The notes beneath the pieces were generated by a model. The model saw only the letters and a list, made by a program, of their open reading frames with translations. It was not told where the DNA came from and ran no database searches. A DNA stretch of 64,000 nucleotides from Crambe crambe (Eukaryota; Porifera; Demospongiae; Poecilosclerida; Crambeidae): positions 2,389,501 to 2,453,500 of the forward strand of contig OZ004583.1 of NCBI GenBank assembly GCA_963924555.1. Direction: 5' to 3'. A program made the translations under genes and the position numbers. Positions 12,201 to 24,328 of the stretch are shown here, in pieces (the first letter of the stretch is position 1; every line of letters begins with the position of its first letter).

Positions 12201-13381
12201 ATGGAAGAGGGGGAGGAGCTATTTAGAGCAGTAATGACAGGGGCAACAGGAAGTTCTGCAGAGAGTGATATAGCATGCAATAATGTGAATAGGCAGACTA
12301 TGTGTGTATGCATTAGACAATCTGGAGAGCTTGTTTATTTGATCCTTACAATATTTTGTGCTCACCTGTAACTCTCAGGTTAGTGCTGGTACTTCTCACA
12401 GTAGGTGCTCTGAGACCACCCTCTGAAGTGGTCTCCACCACACACTGGTACACTCCGCTATCATTGTGTCCGACTCTATCTATTGTTAAATTTCCCGAGG
12501 TATTTCGATTGGTGAATCGGATGTGCTCGTTGTCAAGGACCAGTGGACTGCCATCTTTAGTCCAGGAGTAAGTAATGCTTGCTCCTGCATGGTGAGTAGC
12601 TTCGCAAGGTAAAACGGCAAGTTCAGTGTCTACTTGTACTGAAAACATTACTCCAAGTTCTCTGGTTACAACAGTTGCCACTGTAAAAAAAAAATTGGAT
12701 TAAATAACATTGTTTGCGTACCATAATTCTGGGTATGATACTGTATGGAACTTTTTTACTACCTGTTCCTGTTAAGTAACTTTTCTAAGTCTTCTATTCG
12801 ATAATTATTGTCCCTTTTTGTTCAACTAGGGCACCAGAGAGTTTACAATTAGAACCTTGTATGCAACTAAATAAGGTAGTTGCACTTTTTAGCTTTTATG
12901 ATATGCTTTATCAACATGCACAGCTTCTCATGAGAGTGCTTGACCACAACTAGCCAGCGTTCTTTCCCTCATGGAAATGTGTCAATGCAGCAACAAAGCT
13001 GAGTTCAATGCACTGTAACCACTTGGTAATGAGGATGTAAAAAAAAAAAAAAAGGTTTTGATGTTAGAAAGTGCTAATCGTTATCTCTACCAACAGGATA
13101 TCAAGTCATACTTCATAGTTAGTTTCCTACTAAATTAATGTGGGAAAAACAGCGCACTATGATAAAAAAACAGCACCACTTAAGCAAACTGGCTCTCTTG
13201 CTCCAGAATTGGAGTCTAGACTAAGAATAAAGTGAGATTTGAAATGACATCAGTACATGTCAGTCTCAGTAAAGTGTAGTAAACAGGTACAGGCGGTTGT
13301 CTAGGAAACAGGGACTTCCCCCAAATTATGGTTTATATTAAAAGTAGTAGCTAATTAGATTTGAAGGATATGAGAGGAGAA

Positions 13382-13453
<72 letters not shown>

Positions 13454-16400
13454 CTTGGAAAAAAAAATTCAATTTTAAGCGTAGCTAGGATAATGATGTA
13501 TGAGAACAGAATAGCTATAGAAACACTGTTGAACAACGTGGAAACTTACCAATTGTAGTGAGTATAGTAACTGTCTCATCAGATCCTACAGTACTACCAT
13601 CTGGAAGTGAGTTCCTGACTTGACATCTGTAGCTTCCCTCTGAACTGCCTTCCACATTACGAATGAGCAGCGTACCTGGAGTGCCCACATCAAAAACGCT
13701 CCCGGTCTCCAAAGGAGTGTCAGCTTTGAACCACCTATACGTTGGAGGCGGGGCCCCGAGACCAGAGCAACCCATGGAGAAAGGCATACCTCTAAAGGCA
13801 AGCTGAGAGGAAGGGAGCTGACGAGTGATAGAAGCGGCGATGGCTAGAGGATGAAAGAAAGGGAGATGAATGGAAATAAAGCTGTTTTTCTACCGTACAT
13901 ATGCTGTTATTCTACTATGCTTCCTATAAGCAACACAACTGCTAAAAATAACTACAAGTAAAAATGTTTTTAAAACAATAACAACGACTACAAGTAGCTA
14001 AAATGTTAAAACAACAACAATTACAAGAAAAAACAAGAAAAAAAAACAACAAACACTACACAACTAGCTCCAGTGCACATTTGATTGTGGCTAGCTATTT
14101 ATTGTGCCACTTATGATGTCTGTATTGTTTCATGCCTAATTGATTTTAGGTGTACATTTTATCTATGTCAACATTGAATTACCACACTGGGTATGTTGGA
14201 AGATGCTCAAAATAGTATTAGTAGGTAATTGCATAAGCTTCCATGCATGCTATCCATGGAATAGGAGGTTTGGTAATGTCATAGGGGCCACTGAAGATAC
14301 GGGTGACCCGCACACATAGGCCACCCCTAGTACATACAATATTATAGAGGCCAGCCTGGCCTGAATATTGTAGTAAAATACCTACAGCCTGAGCCAGCAA
14401 GGCCCAAGCCTGCACAGCTAAAGGGGATTACCCACGTCACAGACTCAATACTAGGTGAAGGTAATCAAAATACTATTATCTTACATTCTATAATCTACAC
14501 CTGTAATTGTATAATATTACAATCCTTTAATGAGACCACCCTAAATGACCTATTTCAGCTATTTTAATCAGACCACCCTAAAATGAGACTACTTCTCTAG
14601 TCTACCCTGTCCTATAACACCTATTCCAGCTATTTTCAATCTCCCTAAGGCTACTTGTTCCTGGCCCATTTTTTGGTGGTCACAGTTCATGTGTCTCAGA
14701 CTGGTTAAATGAATGACACAGTGATTTAGCAATGTGCACATACCTCCATTCCATGTTACATGAAGAGAATTCCAATGTACCAAATATTTGAGTCACTATC
14801 CACATCATGTTAGTATGTGCACACAAGCCAAGATTATACTTAGGTCTGGTGGGAATGAGGTTTAATGTTTTCCCCAATGCACATTTATTTAAGTAATCAC
14901 CACTCTCTGATCAGACAAAAGGCTAACCATTGTCAAAGATGTGAATTTACATGCTCACTTGGAAATTAACTATTGGCTGATTATAGGAAATTAATGGTTG
15001 GTTATGGCTCATTAAATCTTCTGATCCACTCTTATGATAATGAAACATTCTTTGATACCATCCTTTGATGGTATACTGCAGATGTGGCTGGAGGACTCGC
15101 TTGTACAATAACGTAGCATTACAAGCACCACTCAAAGACTTTTGCAGCTCAGGCTTGTTCCACTACACGAGAACACTCCATTATGGGGTGCGAGTGATGC
15201 ACATCAAGGGAACTCAAGGTGTGATAAATGTTCAGTCTTATTAAACATTAAAATCTATTTACTTAATATGGTTCTTATTGGAGGAAGAGCAGTCAGAGTG
15301 GACCACTATACAAGCTAATCTGCTTGTGTGAAGATTAAATTAATGTGGTATTCAGTCTGGCTTTGAGATGGACAGTCAAAGAATTCTAATTATCACCAAG
15401 CTCTACTTACTGTTAACTCGAACTGTGGCTGCAGACTGAACGTAGCCGGCAGAGTTATAAGCTATGCACTGATAAGATCCAGCATCTCTTATTATAGCAT
15501 TGGCCACTCTCAAAGTAGGACCCAGCTCATCAAGAAGCCTGGGTATAAAGAAGATGCAAAGGTTGGGAATGATTAGCCATATAACCAGGTTCATAGAAAT
15601 GATTGACTAAATTGTAGCATTAATTCTTATGTCTAATTAAATCTACATATATACCTGCTGCCATTGTGGAACCATTCCCAGTGGACAGGATGAGTGGAAG
15701 AGGCTGAGCAGCTAAGGAGAAGAAGGTCACCATAAGTCAGGCTCAAGGGGCTAAGACCAGAAGTGATGATAGGTGGCTCTGTGAAAAAATTAAATCATAC
15801 AAAGTTTTCCTAGTACATCAAAAATCAAAATTCTCAATATCTATAGTTTCCTGGAGAGCAAAAAAAAAAAAAAAAAAAAAAACTTGGTATTTTTTTTCGC
15901 TCAATTTACCAATTATGGTAAGTCTGGCCATGGAAGTCTGTACTGTCTCTCCGATTGTGCAGCTGTAAGAGCCCGCGAATTCTGCGGTGGCGGCAGATAT
16001 CGTGAATCTGAAATCCAATCCAAATGGTGAGGTTCTGAAATGTGTATTTGTGATGTTAGGATGAGTCCACCTAACATGTTGAGTGACACTTCTAAAAAAA
16101 ATACAATAAATAAATACATAAAGTATTGCCTACTATTAAATACGACAGTATGCAATGATGTTAGGAAGTGTTTTAACTCACCCTCCTCCCCCAGGAATGC
16201 ATTCAAAAGTCACAGTTGTTCCTCGTTTTGTGCTGATATCTTGTGGATGAGCAAGAAAATTGAGTATAGAAGAAGAAGCCGTAGATCCTGTATAATTGTT
16301 ATGATAAGAGACTTAGAAAGTTAGTAAAATAGTGATACTCACTTTCGACAATGATTTGAATATAGCCAGTTAAATCACTGCGAGGTTCTATGGAATTTGT

Positions 16401-18744
16401 TAATGTGCAGGAATAAGTGGCATTTCTTGGTTGAAGTAAGAATAGGCTGCTATTAAGACCACCATAGGCTCGGTCGTGTGGAGTTAAAGATTCGAATCTG
16501 TTCCCAAATTTTATTTTCCAGTCTAGCATCACTGGAGTCGTACTTATAAACTGTCCACAGTTCACAGAAGTAGACTGGCCTTCTGTTACTCGCACTATAC
16601 GAGGTGATTGTGGGTCCGTGCTGAAAAACTCAACTTGTTGAACTGCATGGAAGAAAATAGGACAGTGATACATGTACATTAAGAAAATATATATATATTC
16701 CTTGTAAAATCAATTACTGTAGTGCATGCTCAAATTAATGTATGGAAAAGTATAATCTTACTATAAATTGGAAAATTTTTCTTCATTGCTTAACTTAATT
16801 GAATAAGATAATCAATTATTAAGGGTAGCTAGTTTCATAAGGATATGTTCCAAGTCAAATCAATGCTAGTCTTGCAATTTTTTTTTCCAGTTAAAATGAT
16901 TTTACAACTGTATACTTGATAGTACCAATTTGACATTTACCTGTAACCAGGTGTGTGCTCATTAAGCTGGCTGAGGAAAAGGAAATATAAGATCCCATAC
17001 CTGGGTCAGCACCACATGAAGCAGCAGAGGACTACAGTCTACACTCTAGTGGAGTAAGTCTATTCAAGGAGGAGGCACAGGTGGCTAACGTATTCTGTCA
17101 CTAATCTAATCCATGGCTGACTAAGTATTAATCCTTGGGTAGTCAATTATTCACATTATGTAGGCTTCAGAGCATAAGTTAGCAAGGTGTATTAAGCAGG
17201 TGTTGATTGGTATAACAGAGTCAGCTCTTGTCTCCTTTGATCCCAATCCTCTTATCAAAGGAAATACTCTGACAGGAAGTTACTGCTGACTATACACCCA
17301 TAGGTATAGGCAGGTGGTTGAATATTTAGTCATTGGCCTTATAGTGCCTAGCAAAGGTTGGGGAAGCTTAGAGATTTCAAAGAGGGCTTCAAAGAGGGAG
17401 AAAAGACTTATTGTATACTATATTGTTTACATTGATTGTAAAATGACAGACAGCTATGCAGACTCCTGGGCTAGTTCCCCCTAGTAAAAGCCACATCACA
17501 TGATTGTTTTACTACAGCTGTTGCTGATTTCACATATATGGGGAAATTAGGCCTGAAGCTTAGAAATACCACGTGGCACACTGCTAAGGTTACCTGTGGT
17601 GACATCACAAAAGGATCTGCTGAGGTAGGGACATGCAATATGTACAGGCAATGTAATGTATGCATGCATGCAGGATGCACAGACAGCAAAAAGGAGTTCA
17701 TGTGATGTCAGTTTCAGCAAATATTATGGAGTGAATACATTATGAGCACCTGTGTCTATGCAATTATTGGAAAATGTTGGTACTACTTTGGGCTAAAAAA
17801 AGAGAGTTGGAACAGGTGTATTTACTTTATGTCTTTCACTAGTGACAAAGAACTAGTTGTACATAAGTAAAATTGCATGTATAGACACATTCCATTGCTA
17901 TTAACATGGAAGAGAGAGTCGTATTGAGGAGGGAAAAAATGCATCTTGAAAAAAATCCGTAAGAAAAACTACAGTAACACCTGCTTCACCATATCAGGGT
18001 CACAGGATAAACACTATATTACCTGGAAGAACCTAAGCTGACATATTTTTTTTTTCCATTACTTCATAGTTTTAAACACTTGTATGGTAAATAATCAGGA
18101 ACACAAGCCTTTGAAAATGCTCAGTTCTGATAAGGGTTTTTTTTCGTCACTCTATAATTCCTCCCAAAAAGTTATTGCATTCACTATGGAATTATTATTA
18201 TTGGCAGGTACATATTTGTGATACTATAATTCACGAGGGAATAATTACTGATTACCTCATACTTTCATTCCCCCCCTTTTTGAATAAAGTGTTAGCTACG
18301 TATGAATGAATGAATCAATTAACTCACCAGCCAAATGCACAACTGCTGTACTGGAAGATGAGATACCAACAGCATTACTAGCAATACAGGTGTAATTCCC
18401 TTCGAGATCAGGTGAAAAATTAATCACTGTCAGATTCCCTGGGCTGATCCTAAAGTTGGTGCCAGCTAAAATGTCTCTGTTATTGTGTTTCCATGTAATA
18501 GAAGAAGTTGCTCCTGCAGTGATGCAGGTGAAAGTGGTGGAAGTGCCTTGCGCTACAAAATCATTAGGCGACTGTATAGTAACCACAGGAAGGGGACTTT
18601 GACCTAGAACAAAAAATAACAGCTTTCAAGACAGTTTTAATAAGAAAAAAAGTGTTTACTTTGAAAACAAGTCTCGTTATTTATCAACTTACTTTTGCCG
18701 ACAGACACAAAGAGAGTCAGTAATAGAAGGTTACAAAAGTTCAT
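9233..18744 (-). CDS. Ig/FN3 transmembrane receptor, six Ig + two FN3, 14 exons
   Basis: Coding exons, in transcript order: 18744-18693, 18603-18328, 16642-16343, 16287-16182, 16091-15910, 15778-15655, 15538-15411, 13843-13550, 12680-12366, 12255-11891, 11781-11639, 11535-11291, 11001-10890, 9908-9233. Ends are GT-AG and phases agree, giving 1105 aa. Residues 1-17 are a signal peptide (MNFCNLLLLTLFVSVGK). Ig1 to Ig6 occupy ~18-592, each with the C...W...YxC pattern, and most Ig borders are phase-1 introns. Two FN3 domains follow (~593-795), then a membrane span (~802-828) and basic stop-transfer residues (RKTRRGKNK). The ~277-aa tail has Tyr in acidic/Ser context (NEYNYEDS, ESYSEDTD, QYSHL) and ends ATYV, a class I PDZ-ligand pattern. 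There is no kinase or phosphatase domain. Its inverted partial copy starts at 28272. A cell-adhesion or recognition receptor is likely; the ligand is unknown. Confidence 0.85.
10035..10345. repeat. ~46-bp satellite array
   Basis: About six or seven imperfect copies of the unit seen at 1-90 ('tctgattaggacaccattg', 'gattaatagggacaccc') lie in the last intron of the Ig/FN3 receptor gene. Some copies carry small deletions. Confidence 0.85.
13386..13451. repeat. (AG)n microsatellite
   Basis: An uninterrupted run of about 33 AG dinucleotides lies in the intron between the Ig5 and Ig6 exons side of the minus-strand receptor gene (just below the exon at 13843-13550). Confidence 0.95.
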
Positions 18745-19255
18745 CTTTACAGTTGAATGTCTTTCACTAAAAGGAGAAGTATATACACCAGGTCAGCAGT
18801 GAGCCTTAAACTAACTGCCATTTCCTCTATCTCATAGTTATCACTGCAACCACATTCCATGCATAGTCACAGATACATACTTAATGGAATGCAAAGTTTG
18901 AGAAAAAATACTCGCTGATAATTACCAATCGATTTTTATTAATCTTATTTCAATATTGAAAAAGAGAGAAATACCCTGGGTGATTAAAATTTCGCAGCAG
19001 TCTTCAGTAACAGTTCATTTAAGTCTGACATTAGGAAAAAGATAATTAGGGCTTTTGGCTACAGTTGGTTGGTTGGTTGGTTGATTAGTTGGTTGAGAGC
19101 TCAGCTGTAGACCAGCTGGCAAGCCACACTACATTTTTGTTGCAGCAGAACAAAGCAGCTACACCCCCCAGGTCATGGCATGTCAGCAAGCTTATGGCCA
19201 ACAAACCGTTTCCTAATAACTGAGATATAAAACAAGTAGCTATCGAAGGATAGCT

Positions 19256-19600
19256 AGAAACGCACCTTATTTCGTTGTTGTCAGCGAAAACTTGTCAATG
19301 GTACTGTGCCGGGCTACTGCACTGGAGTACCTGGATATGTAGTGTAGGTCTCTAGAACGCCTCAGGATAGGTAGCAACGGAATTCACAGGCTTGCTTTTC
19401 AAACGTTGAAGCTAATTCATGGACTTCGGGGCTTTGCATGAGTATTAGCACATTTTGCTTTTTTATAGCTGCTGCATGCTGCGCACCGTCGTGTTGACGT
19501 CTGCTTTGTTAATTTGTTGGTTGGTTGCTAAGCGCGCGGCTAGATAACTGCGCATGCGCATATCATAATTAGTAGCTAGCAGATTACGTAATTACACGTC
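19256..19600 (-). promoter_or_regulatory. Promoter and non-coding first exon of the Ig/FN3 receptor gene
   Basis: On the minus strand a block 'gaggcgttctagagacctac' (around 19340-19362) is followed downstream by 'aaataaggtgcgt', which looks like a leader-exon splice donor. The same block and donor occur at 26437-26530 upstream of the truncated paralogue, so promoter and leader exon were duplicated with the gene. A palindromic TGCGCATGCGCA at 19549-19560 resembles an NRF-1 site; the paralogue has a similar GCGCGCATGCG word. That the block is transcribed is inference. Confidence 0.5.
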
Positions 19601-19668
19601 ACAATCGATATGCATATCCGACCGGAAGTTGTAATTTAAAAATCGTACAAACACACAACTGTGGTTCT

Positions 19669-22600
19669 CTAGTGATTGACCTCTTCTTGCTCATCAAGCA
19701 CACCAACTAAAGTTGTATGGACTTTCTGTTTATCAATACAATGTACAGCTGACCGAAATCTATTTCCACCTTCAGCTCGCTTAAACAGTACAGTATCAGA
19801 CATCAAATCTTCATCACTCTGTGATTCATCCCAAGAATTTCCAGCACTGTTCCCTGTGTAGTGAAGAGATTTTCTGCGCATCACCTTTATCTTTAAGAAA
19901 CGATAGAGACCAGTTTTTTCCATCAGTTTATATGGAATATAGGCGAGCATACAAACAAGGGGAAGCCATATGAAGCAGTATTGAGTCAAATAGAGACCCA
20001 TAAAGACCTCATTCTCCAGGCTTTGATGTCTTCCATACAGGGAATACCCATGAATATTAACCGAAATAGAATTGATGATTGCAAGATTGAGGAAGATCAA
20101 TATATCAACGAAATTGAAAACCTCTCTTTTGTATGGCTTGAAAATAGCCAAAAGGGCTATCATTATGGCGATGAGAATTTGCTGTATGATAAACCGAGAG
20201 AAGTGGTCCTGTATGGTCACATATGAAGCTATAACACTCAAACGAAATATGAAATACAGGCCCACGAAGATACGGCGATTGGGTTTGTGGTAACCTTGGA
20301 ATGCATCCAGAAAAGCATGTATGGAGAGAGTCGGCCATATTCGCTTGAAACATGAGAATTTCTCATTGTCTAGGAGGCGATCGATAAGTTGAGGCAAACC
20401 AAGGAGAAATAGAGGAGGTAACAGAACAAATATTATCATAATAAGGATTGCAATCATACCATAAGGCAAGAGGAATTCTTTACTGATAAAGGAGAGGTGT
20501 CCTGCCAAACTCACTCGTCCATCATTCAGTGTTGTCCCATTCTCGTCAAAGAACTTGTGTGTTGCTAAAATTCTCATGGAAACGAAACTAAACTTGGCAT
20601 ATGAGAGAAGAATGAATGACGACAAAGCGAGAAGCAGTTGGCTATTTCTATGACTCCTTCCGCCACTATTGAATCCAAGATGGCTGCCTGATGATACAGC
20701 GTCTCGTCTGTTAGGTCTTCTCTTGAAGCAGAAGCATTTGATCCTCTTTAGCTCCATTACGAAGTAAATCATCAAAATGATGAGCAAGGGAAGGCCTGCT
20801 AGTGTATATTCAAGGCATAGCACATCCAGCGTATTGAGGCTTGTGCTGATGCAAAATGGCTCCATCATATCTGCATACGATACGAGATTAAATGTTCCAT
20901 AGACAAAAAGATACGCTTTACGCAGATTAGTAGTGTCAAAATGACTACTGGCCGAGCCATCCACAACAAACATCTCAATACTAAGCATCTGTGCAAACAA
21001 AATGAATCCACTCACTGCACTGCTTGTTAGCTTCAGATTGAAAAAGATTATAGCCATAAAGAAGAGAATGTACGGCACATATGCTAAGATCACGTATAAA
21101 GCGATATTCTTTACCAGATTTGTTTTTTCGTTGCACGGAGTACACACATAGTCGTATGAATTGATAGCTGTGGCAAAGCCTTCTTTACATTTGCCACACA
21201 GTGGACCCGTTCTATTTCTGATTCCACAGACTGCTTCGTCCAATTCACTGCATAATTTGGGAAGCTTGCAGGTATTATCATTGTTGAAATATATCTCGCT
21301 GTAAAGATTCGGCAACTGACCCATTACCAGTTTTCCTTTTCTGAGTCCAGTGGGGTCCACTCCTATCCAGTAATTGCAAGGAATGTGTGCCTCATAAGTC
21401 AGCAAAGAACAATTCAACTTGTTTAAGAAGCTAGAATCACGACAATAGCACACACCTCGAGAGACAGCATTCATTCGCGAAGGGTTGGTAATCTCCAAGT
21501 TCGGTGTTCGGAAATGAAAGCCTGTAGGACATGCCTGCAGATAGATTTTGATTTGTAGCACGTGAGGCCTTGAGTCGATACTTTCTAGTTCAAGAGTTAT
21601 TGTGGTGTTTTGCATTCCTGTAATGACTAAATAGTTTCCAGATAAGATAGAGTAAGCCGGATCAACTCGAGCAACTTCGGTGCCATTAACAGGGTGTATT
21701 TTGGATGTATAGCTTGTCAAAGTAGTGATGTTATGATCAAGATCATCAAGCACGGTAATGGGAAGAATGAAAGCTTTTCCGGGATAAGATTCTATTTGTG
21801 ACGTGTTTGTAAATTTATATTCATCTCCCTGCGTTGTGATCTCATCTGTGCAGTCACCATCGATAAAAGTCCAGTGTGGGTTGATGCAAAAGAGAAGGGA
21901 GCGATTTAGTGGTGTGTTTTTATCAATGCTACCAAGAGCACATGGATACACTGATGTTGAAAAAATTGAGCTAGCAGACACTCCACTTGATGTCTTGTTG
22001 GAGTACAGAGGTTCTCTGACTGGTCCAGTAGATGTATTGTTGAAGAAGGTAAAGGATGCTCCCCAGTCTTGTTCTGGAATAAAAGGATCCTTGTATTGAA
22101 TAAAACACAGAAAATAATCCTTCAGTACTCCTTGGGCTCTGTACAAGTTATAAATAGCCCCTCCTTCATGTGCTGAATTATGGGCAAAAAACATTCTTGT
22201 GTTATTGTCGACGATAGCATGTGAATTCTCTAAAAGAGCCAGTGCCCCTCCCGTGTCTCCTATGTTGCCCACAAAGGACATATTAGAGTTACAAAATTCA
22301 ACACTCTCTCCCACAATGGCAATAGCCGTCCCATAGTTCTCGGAGAATGATAAATTCGACCTGAAAATCAAGGGGATACGAAAGGAATAGACCACTCCCA
22401 ATCCCACGTCATAGTTCGATATTTGTGGTTCAAAGTTGATAGTGTTGTTTTGAATTGTGGAATTTTCGATTGAAACAGGTTTTATGATTCCAGTGAAATA
22501 GATGGGACGGAACTTTAACTGAATTGCAGCACCTGTACGCCCTATATTTTCACGAAATGTGCAATTCATAATCTTCAAGGAAGTGGCCAGTTTAGATCGT

Positions 22601-23832
22601 TGATACGCTGGTGAGAATGAAAGACCTCCTCCACGCAATGCACGGTTGTGTACAAAGTGGCTTGTAACTATGGAAATGCTATTTCCTTTTAAGGACTTCT
22701 GCCAAAAGGGAGTGTCAGAGTTGGAACCAAAATCTAGTAGAGATGTGATTCTCATTCCACCTCCTGCACCAAAGGTATGTGGCTGGTTACATTCGTTGTT
22801 TTCAAAAATTGCTCGCTCAATTTTGACTTCATTACCAATGCTGTTGTCTTCAAATGCAACATAGAGTCCTCCACCAAAGTACGCTCTGTTTTCTTTGAAT
22901 CGGCAATCAATGACTTCAATGCTGTTATTACTGGCATTACTTCTGAAGAAAACAGCCAGTCCTCCACCTACCCCCTGTCCAATTCTTTTATGTAACACAC
23001 GAGATGTCTGAGATGCTTTGGCTCTGTTATACTGAAAATTAGAATGGTAGAAGGTGTAGTTCGAATCTTTGTTATGAGATGATTGATGTCTTGCGGCATT
23101 GCATGTTTGGTTTGCAGGGATACAGTATGTAAATGCCACGATGAATCCTCCCCCACCTCCTCCACTGTCGTTCAGAAAACTGTTATTATGGAAGTCAGAA
23201 TCATACACATTCACTGTTCCATCCACATCATACATACCGACCCCTAGGGAATCTGGACCATGTTGGACAGTCACTCGACAGAAAGAGACGTCAGTACAGT
23301 TATAGAAGAACAAACCAACCTTGAATGGAATCAGAGAGAATTCAGTTATGCTGAAGTTTCTACTTGTACTAACTCTCAGGACTCCGCAGTATGAGAACTC
23401 AATGTTTTGTATTCGTATTCGATCTGCATTCCAGAATCCCAGTCCAGCTCCTGGCGAGCACTCAATTTGAGCACTATCAGTTGTGCTGTTACCAATAAAG
23501 GCAATGTCAGAGACTTCTGTAAAGAAAGTAGCATTGGAGTCCTCCTTTAAATAGTGAGTGATGTCACTCCCTGTAGCAAACACGTATGCTGTAGAATTTC
23601 TGTGAAACTTCAAAGCTGTATTGATATCTGGACAATCCATTTCTGTACTGAACTCCTTAGGGTTACAGTCACCATCTCCATTTGACTTGGTTGTTGGATC
23701 TATTCTGATGACATAATCATATTCTTGATGGTAATCTACAACACAGACATTAGTGGAAGCAATGCTTTCTGCAAAACAATATGTCAATATCGAGAAGAAA
23801 ATGATCAAAGGTAGTCTTTCTGCATCCATCAT
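19669..23832 (-). CDS. Beta-helix / Cys-rich / multi-pass membrane protein, copy 1
   Basis: Uninterrupted ORF of 1387 aa. A signal peptide covers residues ~1-22. A long extracellular part (~35-760) has repeated FxxN...GG(A/G)(I/L) units (ENRAYFGGGLYV, HNRALRGGGLSFS, EGGAIYN), the pattern of right-handed beta-helix proteins such as chlamydial Pmp proteins, and many N-glycosylation sites. A Cys-rich stalk follows (~765-900) with CPTGFHF, WIGVDPTG, ELDEAVCG and RTGPLCGKCKEGFAT. About nine or ten hydrophobic spans (~905-1308) include SSAVSGFILFAQMLSIEM and FKPYKREVFNFVDILIFLN. The cytoplasmic tail is acidic. It is the most divergent of the four paralogues in this window, except at its 5' end, which nearly matches copy 2. 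It is head-to-head with the small membrane protein gene at 24329. I know no assigned function. Loss of charge or gaps in the spans would argue against a channel or receptor role. Confidence 0.88.
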   Translation of the reverse strand: MMDAERLPLIIFFSILTYCFAESIASTNVCVVDYHQEYDYVIRIDPTTKSNGDGDCNPKEFSTEMDCPDINTALKFHRNSTAYVFATGSDITHYLKEDSNATFFTEVSDIAFIGNSTTDSAQIECSPGAGLGFWNADRIRIQNIEFSYCGVLRVSTSRNFSITEFSLIPFKVGLFFYNCTDVSFCRVTVQHGPDSLGVGMYDVDGTVNVYDSDFHNNSFLNDSGGGGGGFIVAFTYCIPANQTCNAARHQSSHNKDSNYTFYHSNFQYNRAKASQTSRVLHKRIGQGVGGGLAVFFRSNASNNSIEVIDCRFKENRAYFGGGLYVAFEDNSIGNEVKIERAIFENNECNQPHTFGAGGGMRITSLLDFGSNSDTPFWQKSLKGNSISIVTSHFVHNRALRGGGLSFSPAYQRSKLATSLKIMNCTFRENIGRTGAAIQLKFRPIYFTGIIKPVSIENSTIQNNTINFEPQISNYDVGLGVVYSFRIPLIFRSNLSFSENYGTAIAIVGESVEFCNSNMSFVGNIGDTGGALALLENSHAIVDNNTRMFFAHNSAHEGGAIYNLYRAQGVLKDYFLCFIQYKDPFIPEQDWGASFTFFNNTSTGPVREPLYSNKTSSGVSASSIFSTSVYPCALGSIDKNTPLNRSLLFCINPHWTFIDGDCTDEITTQGDEYKFTNTSQIESYPGKAFILPITVLDDLDHNITTLTSYTSKIHPVNGTEVARVDPAYSILSGNYLVITGMQNTTITLELESIDSRPHVLQIKIYLQACPTGFHFRTPNLEITNPSRMNAVSRGVCYCRDSSFLNKLNCSLLTYEAHIPCNYWIGVDPTGLRKGKLVMGQLPNLYSEIYFNNDNTCKLPKLCSELDEAVCGIRNRTGPLCGKCKEGFATAINSYDYVCTPCNEKTNLVKNIALYVILAYVPYILFFMAIIFFNLKLTSSAVSGFILFAQMLSIEMFVVDGSASSHFDTTNLRKAYLFVYGTFNLVSYADMMEPFCISTSLNTLDVLCLEYTLAGLPLLIILMIYFVMELKRIKCFCFKRRPNRRDAVSSGSHLGFNSGGRSHRNSQLLLALSSFILLSYAKFSFVSMRILATHKFFDENGTTLNDGRVSLAGHLSFISKEFLLPYGMIAILIMIIFVLLPPLFLLGLPQLIDRLLDNEKFSCFKRIWPTLSIHAFLDAFQGYHKPNRRIFVGLYFIFRLSVIASYVTIQDHFSRFIIQQILIAIMIALLAIFKPYKREVFNFVDILIFLNLAIINSISVNIHGYSLYGRHQSLENEVFMGLYLTQYCFIWLPLVCMLAYIPYKLMEKTGLYRFLKIKVMRRKSLHYTGNSAGNSWDESQSDEDLMSDTVLFKRAEGGNRFRSAVHCIDKQKVHTTLVGVLDEQEEVNH

Positions 23833-24328
23833 TATCTAGCAGATAATTATGATCCTGTGAAAGAAAAGAAAAGAGCTATTATTATAAGACTACTAGCTGT
23901 ACTTCTTTAGGTAGACATAGTCTAGCTAGAATCATAATTATGATCAGCGGGTGTGATCATATGATTCTAGCTGTAGCCAACTATACCTAATAATAGACTA
24001 TAATTATTATACATGTACAAGCACTCTCCCTGTCTGTGTAATTTTATAGCTAAGAGATATAGCTATAGCTACTCAGTTATAAATTCAGACTTACACTACA
24101 AATAGCTAGTTGGTAACCTTTTCTTCTTGCTGCAACCAGCTGGCAGATTAGCTAATACTATTATCAATAGCTACTATAACGCAGTGACCAAATTTGCTCT
24201 GAAGATGCATATTAGCTCATTACTCGAGAGTAGTTTTCATAGTCATCCATGCATATTAAATTTATGGGCTGCCCAGAGGGGTGTGGTCTACTAAATATGA
24301 TAGGAGATCGCTAAGCTTGAGTGGAAAA
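23833..24328. promoter_or_regulatory. Shared divergent region, beta-helix copy 1 / small membrane protein
   Basis: These 496 bp separate two divergent start codons. I did not find the TATA-containing block shared by beta-helix copies 2-4, so copy 1 is probably regulated differently. The sequence is AT-rich with tagcta words. Confidence 0.4.

Noticed and set aside
13351-13558. Open frames on both strands over the AG run
   Set aside because: They are dinucleotide-repeat translations (Ser-Leu or Arg-Glu) without gene context.
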